NCBI GenBank assembly: GCA_900315455.1
Contig: OMZE01000017.1
Location: 62,001-126,000, forward strand
DNA: 64,000 bases
Direction: 5' to 3'
DNA from: an uncultured Prevotellaceae bacterium
GTDB lineage: Bacteria; Bacteroidota; Bacteroidia; Bacteroidales; Bacteroidaceae
This document shows positions 53,206-62,528 of the stretch, in pieces. The position numbers and the translations under genes are program-made. Every line of letters begins with the position of its first letter. Positions within the stretch are counted from its first letter, which is position 1. Under the pieces are notes generated by a model. It made no database searches. It saw only the letters and a list, made by a program, of their open reading frames with translations, and was not told the origin of the DNA.

Positions 53206-54207
53206 TTACTCTGCGCGGAGGGTGAAGCGCTTGAAGTCGACCACCTTCAGGTCTTTGTCGGCAGCCTTCAGATAGGCAGCCACATTCTCCTTGTTCTCAG
53301 CCTGGATGAACTCCTGGTTGACGAGGCAGTTCTCCTTGAAGAACTTAGCCAGACGACCCTTGGCGATGTTCTGAATCATCTGCTCGGGCAGGTTGGCAGC
53401 CTTCTCAGCAGCCACTTTCTCCTTAATCTCACGAGCCTTGGCAGCCTCTTCTTCGGTGAGCCAGCCCTTGGCGATGTTGGAGTTGATGTGGTCTTCGCTG
53501 TCGACGAGGTTGGCGTTGATGCCGGCCTTGTTGATAGCAGCCACCACAGCCTTCTCAATCTGCTCTTCCTTGGTCTTCTGGATAGCCACCTGAAGTTCGT
53601 TGTCCTTCACCGACTGGGGCACGCTCTCCTCGTCGAGTGCGACGGGGTTCATAGCAGCCACCTGCATGGTGATGGCATGGCCCTGGGTCTCGAAATCCTT
53701 GTTGAGTTGCACGAGGGTGCAGAGGATGTTCTTGCCCTGGTGGTTGTAAGAATAGATGTTCTTTCCCTCGAGGTAGTTGTAGCCATCAAGTTCCATCTTC
53801 TCACCAGTGATACCCGAACGCTGCATCACAGCGTCGGTAGCCTTCTGACCATCAGCCAGAACAAGTTCCTTCACCTCGTCGAGGCTCTTGCACTTCTTCT
53901 CAACAGCAGCATCGAGGATGCTTTGGGTGAGTGCGATGAAATCGGCACCGTTGGCCACGAAGTCGGTCTCACACTTCAGAGCGAGGATAGCGGCGAAGTC
54001 GTCGGCAACCTTCACGAGCACGCATCCATTGGAGGTCTCACGGTCGCTGCGCTTGGCGGCGATAGCCAGACCACGCTCACGGAGCAGGTCCTTGGCTTTA
54101 TCGAAGTCGCCTTCAGCCTCGGTGAGTGCCTTCTTGACGTCGGCAAGACCTGCACCGGTAATGGCGCGCAACTTCTTGATGTCTTCCATATTTGGTTTGT
54201 AAGCCAT
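53206..54207 (-). CDS. tsf: Elongation factor Ts
   Basis: A 333-aa guanine-nucleotide exchange factor for EF-Tu. The N-terminal UBA-like domain (IKKLRAITGAGLADVKKALTEA) and the core TDFVA motif (CETDFVANG) are intact. The length is at the long end because of a Bacteroidota insertion. It is the last gene of rplM-rpsI-rpsB-tsf, 43 bp after rpsB with a short heptanucleotide-like repeat (54220-54241) between. Confidence 0.97.
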   Translation of the reverse strand: MAYKPNMEDIKKLRAITGAGLADVKKALTEAEGDFDKAKDLLRERGLAIAAKRSDRETSNGCVLVKVADDFAAILALKCETDFVANGADFIALTQSILDAAVEKKCKSLDEVKELVLADGQKATDAVMQRSGITGEKMELDGYNYLEGKNIYSYNHQGKNILCTLVQLNKDFETQGHAITMQVAAMNPVALDEESVPQSVKDNELQVAIQKTKEEQIEKAVVAAINKAGINANLVDSEDHINSNIAKGWLTEEEAAKAREIKEKVAAEKAANLPEQMIQNIAKGRLAKFFKENCLVNQEFIQAENKENVAAYLKAADKDLKVVDFKRFTLRAE

Positions 54208-54250
54208 AATTCTATGAAGATTAAATATTAAAGATTAAAAATGAAATTCT

Positions 54251-55126
54251 TTACTCAGCGGCGGGAGCCTCTTCCTCAGCAGCGGGGGCCTCTTCCTCAG
54301 CAGCAGGAGCCTCTTCGGCAACGGGAGCCTCGGCTTCCTCAGCGGGAGCCTCCTTGCGAGCCTTACGGGCACGCTTTGGACGGGCGTCGGCAGCCTCTTC
54401 GCTCTGCTCGGCAGCAGCCTTCTCGTCGGCCTTCTCAGCCTTGCGCTCCTCAAGACCCTCTGCGATAGCGGCGCAGCAAGCGGTGAGGATCACGTCGATG
54501 CTGTCCTTTGCATCGTCGTTGGCGGGGATAACGAAGTCGATGTCGGCGGGATCGGAGTTGGTGTCCACGATACCGAAGACGGGGATGCCCAGGCGCACAG
54601 CCTCTTTCACTGCGATGTTCTCTTTCATCACGTCGACGACGAAGAGAGCGGAGGGCAGACGGGTGAGGTCGGCGATGGAACCGAGGTTCTTCTCAAGTTT
54701 GGCGCGCTGGCGGGTAACCTGAAGAAGTTCACGCTTCGAGAGGTTGGCGAAAGTACCGTCTTGCATCAGTTTGTCGATGTTGGCCATTTTCTTCACAGCC
54801 TTGCGGATGGTGGGGAAGTTGGTGAGCATACCGCCCGGCCAACGCTCGATCACGTAAGGCATGTTGATGCTTGTAGCCTTCTCGGCCACAATGCTCTTTG
54901 CTTGTTTTTTAGTAGCGACGAAGAGTACTTTCTTGCCCGACTTGGCAATTTGCTTGAGAGCCTCTGCAGCCTCGTCGATCTTGGCGACGGTCTTGTGCAG
55001 GTCGATAATGTGGATACCATTGCGCTCCATGAAGATATAAGGAGCCATTGCCGGATTCCATTTGCGGCGAAGGTGGCCAAAGTGGCAACCAGCCTCCAGC
55101 AACATGTCAAAATTTGTTCTTGCCAT
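54251..55126 (-). CDS. rpsB: 30S ribosomal protein S2 with Ala/Glu-rich tail
   Basis: A 291-aa S2. The first 230 residues are standard (LLEAGCHFGHLRRKWNPAM..., RWPGGMLTNFPTI, DTNSDPADIDFVIPAND). The last 60 are a low-complexity acidic tail with basic KRARKARK and repeated EEEAPAA units, encoded by tandem repeats near 54254-54345. S2 is usually about 225-260 residues, so the tail is an extension. The gene sits between rpsI and tsf with a 225-bp leader upstream. Confidence 0.97.
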   Translation of the reverse strand: MARTNFDMLLEAGCHFGHLRRKWNPAMAPYIFMERNGIHIIDLHKTVAKIDEAAEALKQIAKSGKKVLFVATKKQAKSIVAEKATSINMPYVIERWPGGMLTNFPTIRKAVKKMANIDKLMQDGTFANLSKRELLQVTRQRAKLEKNLGSIADLTRLPSALFVVDVMKENIAVKEAVRLGIPVFGIVDTNSDPADIDFVIPANDDAKDSIDVILTACCAAIAEGLEERKAEKADEKAAAEQSEEAADARPKRARKARKEAPAEEAEAPVAEEAPAAEEEAPAAEEEAPAAE

Positions 55127-55351
55127 TTTTAAATGATTGATTGTGTTTACGTTCCTTTTAGTTGTATACTGCTCCTCACCTCTGCCTCAGGCCATGGCCA
55201 AAGGTTCCTGCATGGCGTGGACGAGGCGAACCCCACCCCACACACATGGATAAAAGATGAAAAGCGATTGGTAACCAGCCGGTGAGTAATCACAAGCCAA
55301 AAGCCCGGAGTCTCACCAGTTTGGATGCTAAACTCAGCCAGACAACGCGTA
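55127..55351 (-). promoter_or_regulatory. Long rpsI-rpsB spacer, possible S2 leader
   Basis: The other genes of this operon are 10-43 bp apart, but this spacer is 225 bp. It contains inverted segments such as GGCCATGGCC (55190-55199) and matches of CCATGCAGGAACC with GGTTCCTGCATGG. No gene is seen. A structured leader acting in S2/Ts control is possible but unproven. Confidence 0.35.
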
Positions 55352-55744
55352 TTAACGCTTGCTGAACTGGAAGCGGCGACGTGCCTTGGGCTGACCCGGC
55401 TTCTTGCGCTCCACAGACCTGGAGTCGCGGGTGAGGAAACCTTGGCTCTTGAGTGCCTTCTTGTCTTCGGCATTGATCTTCACCAGTGCGCGGGCAATAG
55501 CCAGACGAAGCGCTTGGCTCTGGCCGGTGAAGCCACCACCGTCGAGGTTTACTTTCACATCGTACTTGTCGGCCACGTTGAGCAGGTTGAGCGGCTGTTT
55601 CACCACATACTGCAGGATGGCTGAGGGGAAATACTCGGTGAGGTCTTTCTTGTTGATGGTAATCTTGCCGCTACCCTCTGAGAGGTAAACGCGTGCTACG
55701 GCACTCTTGCGACGACCTATTGCGTTAGTATATTGTACTTCCAT
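55352..55744 (-). CDS. rpsI: 30S ribosomal protein S9
   Basis: A 130-aa small-subunit protein. It has the N-terminal GRRKSAVARVYL and ends KARRRFQFSKR, the tRNA-contacting C-terminal tail. Second gene of the rplM operon, 9 bp after rplM. Confidence 0.97.
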   Translation of the reverse strand: MEVQYTNAIGRRKSAVARVYLSEGSGKITINKKDLTEYFPSAILQYVVKQPLNLLNVADKYDVKVNLDGGGFTGQSQALRLAIARALVKINAEDKKALKSQGFLTRDSRSVERKKPGQPKARRRFQFSKR

Positions 55745-55753
55745 TCTTTCTGA

Positions 55754-56215
55754 TTATTTATACTGGTTAATATCAATTGCTTTGGGCTTCTGGGCCTCGT
55801 GAGGATGCTCTGTGCCTTCATACACATAGAGGTTGTAGAGCAGGCTGCGGCCAAGAGGACCTTTGGGAAGCATGCCCTTCACGGCATGACGGATAATGCG
55901 CTCGGCACCGTCTTTCTTCTGACGGAGTTTGGCAGGGGTGTCAAAACGCTGACCACCGGGATAACCAGTATAGCGGGTGTAGAGTTTGTCGGTCTCCTTC
56001 TTACCAGTGAAGACCACTTTCTGTGCGTTGATGATAATCACATTGTCACCACAGTCTACATGCGGGGTGAATGTGGGCTTGTACTTTCCGCGGAGCAACT
56101 TGGCTACCTTAGAGCAGAGACGGCCAACCACCTGTCCGGAGGCATCGATGACCACCCACTCTTTCTTGGCTGTTTCCTTGTTCACGGAAATAGTCTTGTA
56201 ACTTAAAGTGTTCAT
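55754..56215 (-). CDS. rplM: 50S ribosomal protein L13
   Basis: A 153-aa large-subunit protein. Diagnostic blocks are WVVIDASGQVVGRLCSKVAKLLRGK, HVDCGDNVIIINA and VKGMLPKGPLGR. First gene of the operon, with its own promoter and leader upstream. Confidence 0.97.
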   Translation of the reverse strand: MNTLSYKTISVNKETAKKEWVVIDASGQVVGRLCSKVAKLLRGKYKPTFTPHVDCGDNVIIINAQKVVFTGKKETDKLYTRYTGYPGGQRFDTPAKLRQKKDGAERIIRHAVKGMLPKGPLGRSLLYNLYVYEGTEHPHEAQKPKAIDINQYK

Positions 56216-56370
56216 TGCAAATTTTAAATTTTACTACTAAAAAACAATTGTTAAATAAATAAGGTGGAATGACGATTCACTAACCATCGCGCCTGGCCAA
56301 AAGCACAACTATTAACACGCCGTTCCTGGGGTTCTAAGTGTATCCCCGTAATAATCGGACTGCAAAGGTA
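56216..56370 (-). promoter_or_regulatory. rplM promoter and leader
   Basis: The minus strand has TACCTTTG at 56363-56370, a TAnnTTTG match, implying a leader of about 140 nt. The leader includes GTTCCTGG-type complementary segments. Ribosomal operons are often autoregulated through such leaders, but I cannot assign a known leader motif here. The remaining spacer to 56497 is AT-rich without features. Confidence 0.5.
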
Positions 56371-56497
56371 CAACTTTATATTGGGTTCATCGTATGTGCC
56401 GGACGGTGAATTAAGGATATTTAGCGGATTTAAATATTTTTAACGTGAATTTTGACTGGGTATCTATTTAGCGGGATAAAAAAACGGAAACTTCACG

Positions 56498-56995
56498 TCA
56501 GTAGTTCTCGATGATTTCGCGAGCCTTTTGCTTGCGCTTGGCACTCTTGCTCTTGGGCAGCAGTTTGCCAATGGCATGTCCGATAAGCCCGAGCAAGTTG
56601 CCTCCCGAGGGGTTGGCACCGAGCAGTTGGGCATCGGTCTTGTCGAGGACCAGCATCTTGTTCATGCGCTCAGCCACCTCGTCGTTCTTCCCCTTTCCGA
56701 AGACCACCACCTCGCGTATGCTCATGTATTTCGACACGAGGAAAACGGTGTCGCGCACCTCGGAGAGGTTGAGGAGCCGGCTTTCGTAATTGACATGGGT
56801 GAAGACCAGACTCTTACAGGTGTCGGGTACGGAGAAATAGCCCAATGAGTCGGTGATATCGACACCGGCGCTGCTCCGCACACTCACCTGGCTGATGGGC
56901 TGGAGCGACTCCACGTCGCATACCACCAGTCGCCGCTGAGCCAAAGCCGGGAGCGACAGGAAAACCAATGCCAATATGACCAAAAGTCTGTTCAT
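56498..56995 (-). CDS. Exported carboxypeptidase-regulatory-like domain protein
   Basis: A 165-aa protein. The signal peptide (MNRLLVILALVFLSLPALAQ) is followed by a beta-sandwich resembling the CarboxypepD_reg/TonB-plug-associated domain (DVESLQPISQVSV...DSLGYFSVP...LVFTHVNYESR), then a basic Lys-rich tail (KSKSAKRKQKAREI). Function unknown. I use ATG 56995 rather than the in-frame ATG at 57013 because the signal peptide starts there. Confidence 0.75.
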   Translation of the reverse strand: MNRLLVILALVFLSLPALAQRRLVVCDVESLQPISQVSVRSSAGVDITDSLGYFSVPDTCKSLVFTHVNYESRLLNLSEVRDTVFLVSKYMSIREVVVFGKGKNDEVAERMNKMLVLDKTDAQLLGANPSGGNLLGLIGHAIGKLLPKSKSAKRKQKAREIIENY

Positions 56996-57072
56996 AGGAG
57001 CAAAAGTAGACATTATTTTCCAATCACATCAACCAATATACACATATTAAATAGAATTAGCAGAAGTTAAAT

Positions 57073-57127
57073 GATTGAAGATTGAAGATTGAAGATTGAA
57101 AATTGAAAATTGAAAATTGAAAATTGA
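57073..57127. repeat. Heptanucleotide repeat downstream of the SusD gene
   Basis: Three GAAGATT units and four GAAAATT units in tandem, then a G-rich stretch (57130-57148). Confidence 0.8.
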
Positions 57128-57149
57128 GAAGGGGGGGCCGAGGGGGTAA

Positions 57150-57182
57150 TAGAAAGGGGGCAACTTCACAGTTGCCCCCAAA
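57150..57182 (-). terminator. Terminator after the SusD-like gene
   Basis: GGGGGCAACT (57156-57165) pairs with AGTTGCCCCC (57170-57179) around TCAC. On the minus strand it is followed by CTTTCTATT. It lies about 40 bp after the SusD stop. Confidence 0.75.
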
Positions 57183-57216
57183 CCTAAAACCTAAATAAAA
57201 TTATCCTAATGAGTAA

Positions 57217-59166
57217 CTAATCTCTGTATGCAGGATTCTGGTATGCTTTCTTCTCTTCGTTCGACATGATCATGCCGTCGAGTTGTCCCTGTGGGATTGG
57301 ACGGAGGTAGTAACCGTCGGGGATGTCACGAGTGAAGGTCTCGAGGTCCTTGTCGGTGTAACCACTGCCGGCAATGCGATACTTGGAAGCACGCTCTTTC
57401 CAAGTCTGGGTACGCACGAGGTCGAACCAGCGGTATCCCTCGCCCCAGAACTCACGGCTACGCTCGTCGAGGATGTAGTCGATGGTGATGATGGCAGGAG
57501 TAGCGGCAACCATCTCGGCGCTGTGGTCAACAGAAACAGCCACCTTGTCGTTCTGGCTGAAGGTCTGCTTACCGGCACGCTCGCGGAGCACATTGACAAG
57601 GCGATAGGCCTCGGCGTTGTTGTTGAGTTTCACAGCAGCCTCAGCAGCGATGAGGTAGAGTTCAGAGAACTTGGCGATGTTCCAAGGACGCGGACTACCA
57701 CCGTTGACCTTTGAGCCAAGACCACCGGCGTTGTCGGTGCGGTAGATACCGATCTTCCAGTTGATGGGGTACTTCTTGCGGCTGATGTGGTTGACAGCGA
57801 CGACGAAGTCGGGACGGCCTGCCATCTCGCCAAAGCCGAGTTTGCCATCAGCACCGGTATAGTTGATTTTGCTGTCCTCGCTCTCAGGCACCCAACTGAA
57901 ATACACCTCGTTGGGACCCACCTGCATGCCATTGGCACCGAAGACATAAGGCTCGTTGTTGCCAGCCTTCTGCCAGTTGGTGTGGTAGCGCAGGGTGAAA
58001 GTAGCATCGTAGCGCGAGTCGATGGCCTTGACGGCATCTTCCCACACACCACCTTCCATGAAGTTGTCGGCGATAGGAGCCATACGGGTCCAAGGACGGC
58101 CAAGGCCCTGCACAGCCTCACGCTGGATAGGATTGATGGTGGCACCAGAAGCAGCCTTGGCAACCATCTCGGTGTAGTTCCAGGTCTCCATCCAGTAAGC
58201 GAAGTTCTCGGGAGAACCACCACTACCCCAGCCGTAGCCGACGCCGCCGTTACCAAACTTCTCATCCTCGTCGTGATCAGCGTAGAGCATAATCTCCGAG
58301 TTGCGGTCGTTGGTAGCCACGTTCACGTCGTAGAAGGTGGGCTGCAGTTTGTATGGACCAGGCTGATTGATGGCTGCCATGGCCATATCATAAGCCTTCT
58401 TGAAATAACTCTGGGCCTCGCCGGCATTGCGCTGGCACTCGGGATAGGTAGGAATGTTCTTCGGGTTCTCGAGCCACCATGCATAGGTGAGATAAGCCTT
58501 GGAGAGATACAGGCGTGCGAGGTTCTTCGTAGCAGTACCAGTGAGACGGGGATTCTCAGGCAGGTCGGCGACAGCCTTCTCCAGGTCGGCGAAGATGGCT
58601 TCATAAACCTCGGGTACTGTATTACGTACGGAGGTACGCACGGTAGAGGTATTGAACTTCAGAGGACCGGCTCCCAGGTCGAGGGGCACACCACCGTAGG
58701 TCTGCACCAGAATGAAGTAGTCGAAGCCACGGAAGAAATAGGCCTCTGCCAACAGAGAGGCGTCCATACCTGCCTCTGCACCATTCTCGATGATACCGCT
58801 GGCGGTGTTGATATTGGCGAAGGCTGTTCCCCAGCATCCACCGGCAATACTGTTGTTCGGAGTCATGGAACCGACACCAGAGAGGTCGGCGTCCTTGAAG
58901 TTACCATCAGCCGACTGTGCGTAGGTATACTCGTCGGTACCCGTCTCCAGGCTGTTCAGATAGTAACCGTTGCCATAGAAATAGCGCAGGTGAGCATAGA
59001 GAGAAGTCAGACCGCCCTCAATACCCGCTTTCGTGGTGAAGAATGTCGGGTCGAACTGGCTACGAGGCTGCTCGTCGAGCACGTCACTGCAGGAAGTCAA
59101 AGTAGTGGAAAGGCCACAGCAGACAAGACCCGCAGCAAGGATATATTTGATACTTTTAGTTTTCAT
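57217..59166 (-). CDS. SusD/RagB-family glycan-binding outer-membrane lipoprotein
   Basis: A 649-aa lipoprotein. The signal peptide ends with lipobox LTSC, followed by SDVLDEQPRSQFDPTFF. TPR-like helices with RGFDYFILVQTYGGVPL and the C-terminal RSREFWGEGYRWFDLVR block are typical of RagB/SusD. It caps the SusC pore and binds the glycan. It follows the SusC gene by 24 bp. The ligand is unknown; no glycosidase or SusE/F is next to it. Confidence 0.96.
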   Translation of the reverse strand: MKTKSIKYILAAGLVCCGLSTTLTSCSDVLDEQPRSQFDPTFFTTKAGIEGGLTSLYAHLRYFYGNGYYLNSLETGTDEYTYAQSADGNFKDADLSGVGSMTPNNSIAGGCWGTAFANINTASGIIENGAEAGMDASLLAEAYFFRGFDYFILVQTYGGVPLDLGAGPLKFNTSTVRTSVRNTVPEVYEAIFADLEKAVADLPENPRLTGTATKNLARLYLSKAYLTYAWWLENPKNIPTYPECQRNAGEAQSYFKKAYDMAMAAINQPGPYKLQPTFYDVNVATNDRNSEIMLYADHDEDEKFGNGGVGYGWGSGGSPENFAYWMETWNYTEMVAKAASGATINPIQREAVQGLGRPWTRMAPIADNFMEGGVWEDAVKAIDSRYDATFTLRYHTNWQKAGNNEPYVFGANGMQVGPNEVYFSWVPESEDSKINYTGADGKLGFGEMAGRPDFVVAVNHISRKKYPINWKIGIYRTDNAGGLGSKVNGGSPRPWNIAKFSELYLIAAEAAVKLNNNAEAYRLVNVLRERAGKQTFSQNDKVAVSVDHSAEMVAATPAIITIDYILDERSREFWGEGYRWFDLVRTQTWKERASKYRIAGSGYTDKDLETFTRDIPDGYYLRPIPQGQLDGMIMSNEEKKAYQNPAYRD

Positions 59167-59190
59167 ATCTCTTGTTTCTTAAATGATTCT

Positions 59191-62100
59191 TTAGAATGTA
59201 ACGTTAATACCGAACAAGAAGTTGCGGGTAGAAGGCGTGTTGTAACCCACGATGGGCATTCTGTGCTTGCCTGTGTATCCGTCGATGCCAACAGCGGTGT
59301 TCTGAGTGGCGTAAGAGTTGGTCTCTGGGTCGAGTCCACTCTCGTTGTTGAACGGCGAGAAGAGCACGAATGGATTCTGAATCGTAGCATAGAGACGCAG
59401 GCGGCTGATGCCCAGGTCTTTCACAGCCTTCAGGTTACCGAAGTTGTAACCGAGTGTGATGGCACGCACCTTCAGGTAGCCGGCATCGAAGTAACCGAGA
59501 GTAGAACCATATTTGGGGTTGTCACCGCTCTGGATGCCACCGGGTTTCGGATACTTGGCACCTGTGTTTTCCTCTGTCCAGTAATCGACGTCGAGTTGTC
59601 CACGACGGCCAGTCAGCAAGTTGAGGTAGCCGTTGGAGGAGTGGATGGCAGAAATCAGTTTACCACCAATCTGGAAGGCACCAATCACAGTAAGGTCGAA
59701 GTTCTTGTAACCCACGGTTGTATTGAAACCACCAATGAGGTCGGGCTCCATGCTCATGATCTGACGGTCTTCGGCACCAATCTGGCGGGTAGGCAGACCA
59801 TTTGCATCATAGTCGCCAGTATATTTCACCTTAATCATACCAATATTGCCACCTGGCTCCAGAATATTCATGGCAGCCTCTTCACCGGCCTGCCACAGAC
59901 CCACATACTCATAGTCGTAAATCACGTCGATGGGATGACCGGGGAACCAACGGTTGCCCTCATCAGGAGCAGGCTTGCCGTTCTCATCGAGGGCACCTGT
60001 GAGTTTGGTCAGTTTGTTGCGGTTGGCATAGAGGTTGATACCAGCCTCCCAGTTCCAGCCGTTCTTGTTGTCGATGATGATACCGTTGAGGGTGAACTCG
60101 AATCCCTTGTTCTCGGTATTACCGATATTACCCGTATAACTGCTTACACCAGAGGTTGAAGGCAGCGAAACGTCGAGCAGGATGTCGTTGGTCTTCTGAA
60201 TGTAGTACTCGAGAGATCCATTCAGTCTGCCTTTGAACAATGAGAAGTCAATACCAAAGTTCCAAGTCTTGGAGAACTCCCAGCCCAGTTCGGGGTTAGG
60301 CAGTGCATTCACATAGTAACCGGCATTGTAGGTGCTGCCGAAGTTATAGTTGCGCACGGCGAGTCCACCGAGTGTGGAATACGGGCTGATACTCTGGTTG
60401 GAGGTCTCACCGTAGCCGATACGGAGTTTGAGGTTATCGACCCAAGTGATGGGCTCCATGAAACTCTCGCGCGAGATGTTCCAACCAGCGCTCACTGCGG
60501 GATAGGTATGCCACTGATGACCCTTGGCCAGACGTGAGGAAGCATCCGAACGGAGGGCTGCAGAAATCATATACTTATTATCATAGGAGTACATCACACG
60601 GCCCATCCATGAAATCAGACCGCTCTTCCAGTAGTTGTAACCTGTGAGGTTGGCCTGGCCTGTAGCCTTGTCGAGTGCATAGTACTGGAAATAGTCTGCC
60701 GGGATACCCTGTGCGCTGGCACCTGTTGACTCGTAGGTGGTCTGCTCGGCGGAGTACATACCGACAATATTCAGGTTGTGCTTCTCAGCGAAGACGCGGT
60801 CGTAGGTCACGAGGTTCTCCACAGCCCAGTTGTAGGTCTGGTTCTCGGAGATGCTGCCGCCGTTGATGGCATTCTGGTCCTTGTTGTTCACACCTGTACC
60901 AGTGAAGTTGCCGCCCTTTGATGAGCGGAAGTTCAAACCGATGTTGATGCGGTAACTCAGTCCTTCTACCCACGGGCACTTCAACTCACCGAAGATGGTG
61001 TTGTAGGAACCGATACCCTTGTTCTCATTCAGCCACACATTCTTGTCGCGCTCAACGGTTTCCTTGGTGACAACGCTCTGGTCGTCGGCAGGAAGAGAGA
61101 CATAACGCTTCAGGTTGCCATTCTCGTCGTAGGGACTGGCCAGAGGGCTCTTGCTCAGCACACCATACATATCATTGACACCCTGATTCTTGCGGTAACT
61201 GTTGTTGGTGCTCAGACCGAAGCGGAACCACTTGCCCACCATCTGGTCGAAGTTACCGCGGATGGAGATACGGTCGTAAGCCTCAGTAGGAACAACAGAC
61301 TCATCATGATAGTAGCCAGCGCCGAAACTGTAACTACCGCCATTGGTACCGCCCGACACACCCACGTCGTGGTTGTGGCTCACACCAGTCTGGTAGTAGA
61401 GGTCCTGCCAGTCGGTATTGGTGTCGTCGCTCTCATCGAGGGAGTTCTGGTAGAGACCAGCATACTTGCGGAACTTGGAGAATGTAGGTCCGTCCATCAT
61501 AGGATACTTGTGGAAGACCTTCTTGAAACTGACATATCCGTTGTAGGTCACCTTGGCGGGTGCACCCTGATAGCCCTTGGCTGTTGTGATGATGATCACA
61601 CCGTTGGCACCACGGGAACCGTAGATGGCAGTGGCGGAAGCATCCTTCAAGATATCCATCGACTTGATGTCGGTGGGGTTGATATCCGAAAGTTGTCCCA
61701 TGAAGGGGATACCATCGAGCACTATCAGCGGGTCGTTGCTGGCACTCAGTGAGCGCTGGCCACGGATGCGGATCTGCATTTCCTCGCCTGGTTTGGAGGA
61801 GGTCTGTGTCATGAGCACACCTGCCACACGTCCCTGGAGGGCCTGAGCAGCATTGGTGGCAGCAATCTGGTTGAGTTTCTCGCCATTGACATTGGCCACA
61901 GAACCTGTCACTGCCTCGCGGCGCTGTGTACCGTAACCGATGACCACCACTTCGTTGAGGTTGCCTCCCTCAGCATCGAGTGTGATGTTGAAGTTAGACT
62001 GGCTGCCCACCTTGATTTCCTGTGAGATGTATCCCACATACGACACGACGATAGTCGCACCGGGATTCACATCGAGGGAGAAGTTACCGTCGATGTCGGT

Positions 62101-62313
62101 CACCGTACCATTGCTGGTACCTTTTTCCAACACCGTGGCACCGATGAGAGGTCCTTCGGAATCGACAATCTTTCCCGACACTCTCTTCGACTGCTGCACC
62201 TCTGTAGTGGCCAACGACTCATTCGATGTCGCAGCCACCAGTGGCGTAGCGATGAGCCCAAACAATGAGCACAATCCCACCACTGAGATAGTTTTTCTTG
62301 AGATTACATACAT
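59191..62313 (-). CDS. SusC/RagA-family TonB-linked outer-membrane transporter
   Basis: A 1040-aa TonB-dependent transporter for oligosaccharides. After the signal peptide (MYVISRKTISVVGLCSLFG...), a CarboxypepD_reg-like domain (about 45-120), the plug with VVVIGYGTQ and IRGQRSLSASNDPLIVLDG, then a 22-strand barrel with SusC-type motifs (SRLAKGHQWHTYPAVSAGW) and a terminal aromatic residue (NVTF). It pairs with the SusD gene. ATG 62313 is used; longer readings lack a signal peptide. A -7 element lies 72 bp upstream. Confidence 0.96.
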   Translation of the reverse strand: MYVISRKTISVVGLCSLFGLIATPLVAATSNESLATTEVQQSKRVSGKIVDSEGPLIGATVLEKGTSNGTVTDIDGNFSLDVNPGATIVVSYVGYISQEIKVGSQSNFNITLDAEGGNLNEVVVIGYGTQRREAVTGSVANVNGEKLNQIAATNAAQALQGRVAGVLMTQTSSKPGEEMQIRIRGQRSLSASNDPLIVLDGIPFMGQLSDINPTDIKSMDILKDASATAIYGSRGANGVIIITTAKGYQGAPAKVTYNGYVSFKKVFHKYPMMDGPTFSKFRKYAGLYQNSLDESDDTNTDWQDLYYQTGVSHNHDVGVSGGTNGGSYSFGAGYYHDESVVPTEAYDRISIRGNFDQMVGKWFRFGLSTNNSYRKNQGVNDMYGVLSKSPLASPYDENGNLKRYVSLPADDQSVVTKETVERDKNVWLNENKGIGSYNTIFGELKCPWVEGLSYRINIGLNFRSSKGGNFTGTGVNNKDQNAINGGSISENQTYNWAVENLVTYDRVFAEKHNLNIVGMYSAEQTTYESTGASAQGIPADYFQYYALDKATGQANLTGYNYWKSGLISWMGRVMYSYDNKYMISAALRSDASSRLAKGHQWHTYPAVSAGWNISRESFMEPITWVDNLKLRIGYGETSNQSISPYSTLGGLAVRNYNFGSTYNAGYYVNALPNPELGWEFSKTWNFGIDFSLFKGRLNGSLEYYIQKTNDILLDVSLPSTSGVSSYTGNIGNTENKGFEFTLNGIIIDNKNGWNWEAGINLYANRNKLTKLTGALDENGKPAPDEGNRWFPGHPIDVIYDYEYVGLWQAGEEAAMNILEPGGNIGMIKVKYTGDYDANGLPTRQIGAEDRQIMSMEPDLIGGFNTTVGYKNFDLTVIGAFQIGGKLISAIHSSNGYLNLLTGRRGQLDVDYWTEENTGAKYPKPGGIQSGDNPKYGSTLGYFDAGYLKVRAITLGYNFGNLKAVKDLGISRLRLYATIQNPFVLFSPFNNESGLDPETNSYATQNTAVGIDGYTGKHRMPIVGYNTPSTRNFLFGINVTF

Positions 62314-62384
62314 AAGTTTTGATTTTTGATAATAGTTAAATAAAATTAGGTAAATTCTAAGGCAATTTTTGATTTTGTTCGCTG

Positions 62385-62392
62385 CAAAGATA
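62385..62392 (-). promoter_or_regulatory. -7 promoter element for the SusC gene
   Basis: The minus strand reads TATCTTTG followed by CA, matching TAnnTTTG. It implies a leader of about 65 nt, and is a probable target of the adjacent hybrid regulator. Confidence 0.55.
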
Positions 62393-62528
62393 ATTGAAAA
62401 AAGATGAGCAACGTTCAACTATTGTTCCAACACTATTTGAAAACGTTTCATGCCATAAAAAGAGTGTTTTTTATCGAAAATACGGCATGAAACGACTGTA
62501 AGGGCTATGGAAGAAAAGGGGGTGGAAA

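Noticed and set aside
62314-62418. 35-residue N-terminal extension of the SusC-like protein
   Set aside because: It covers the promoter region and would hide the signal peptide beginning at 62313.
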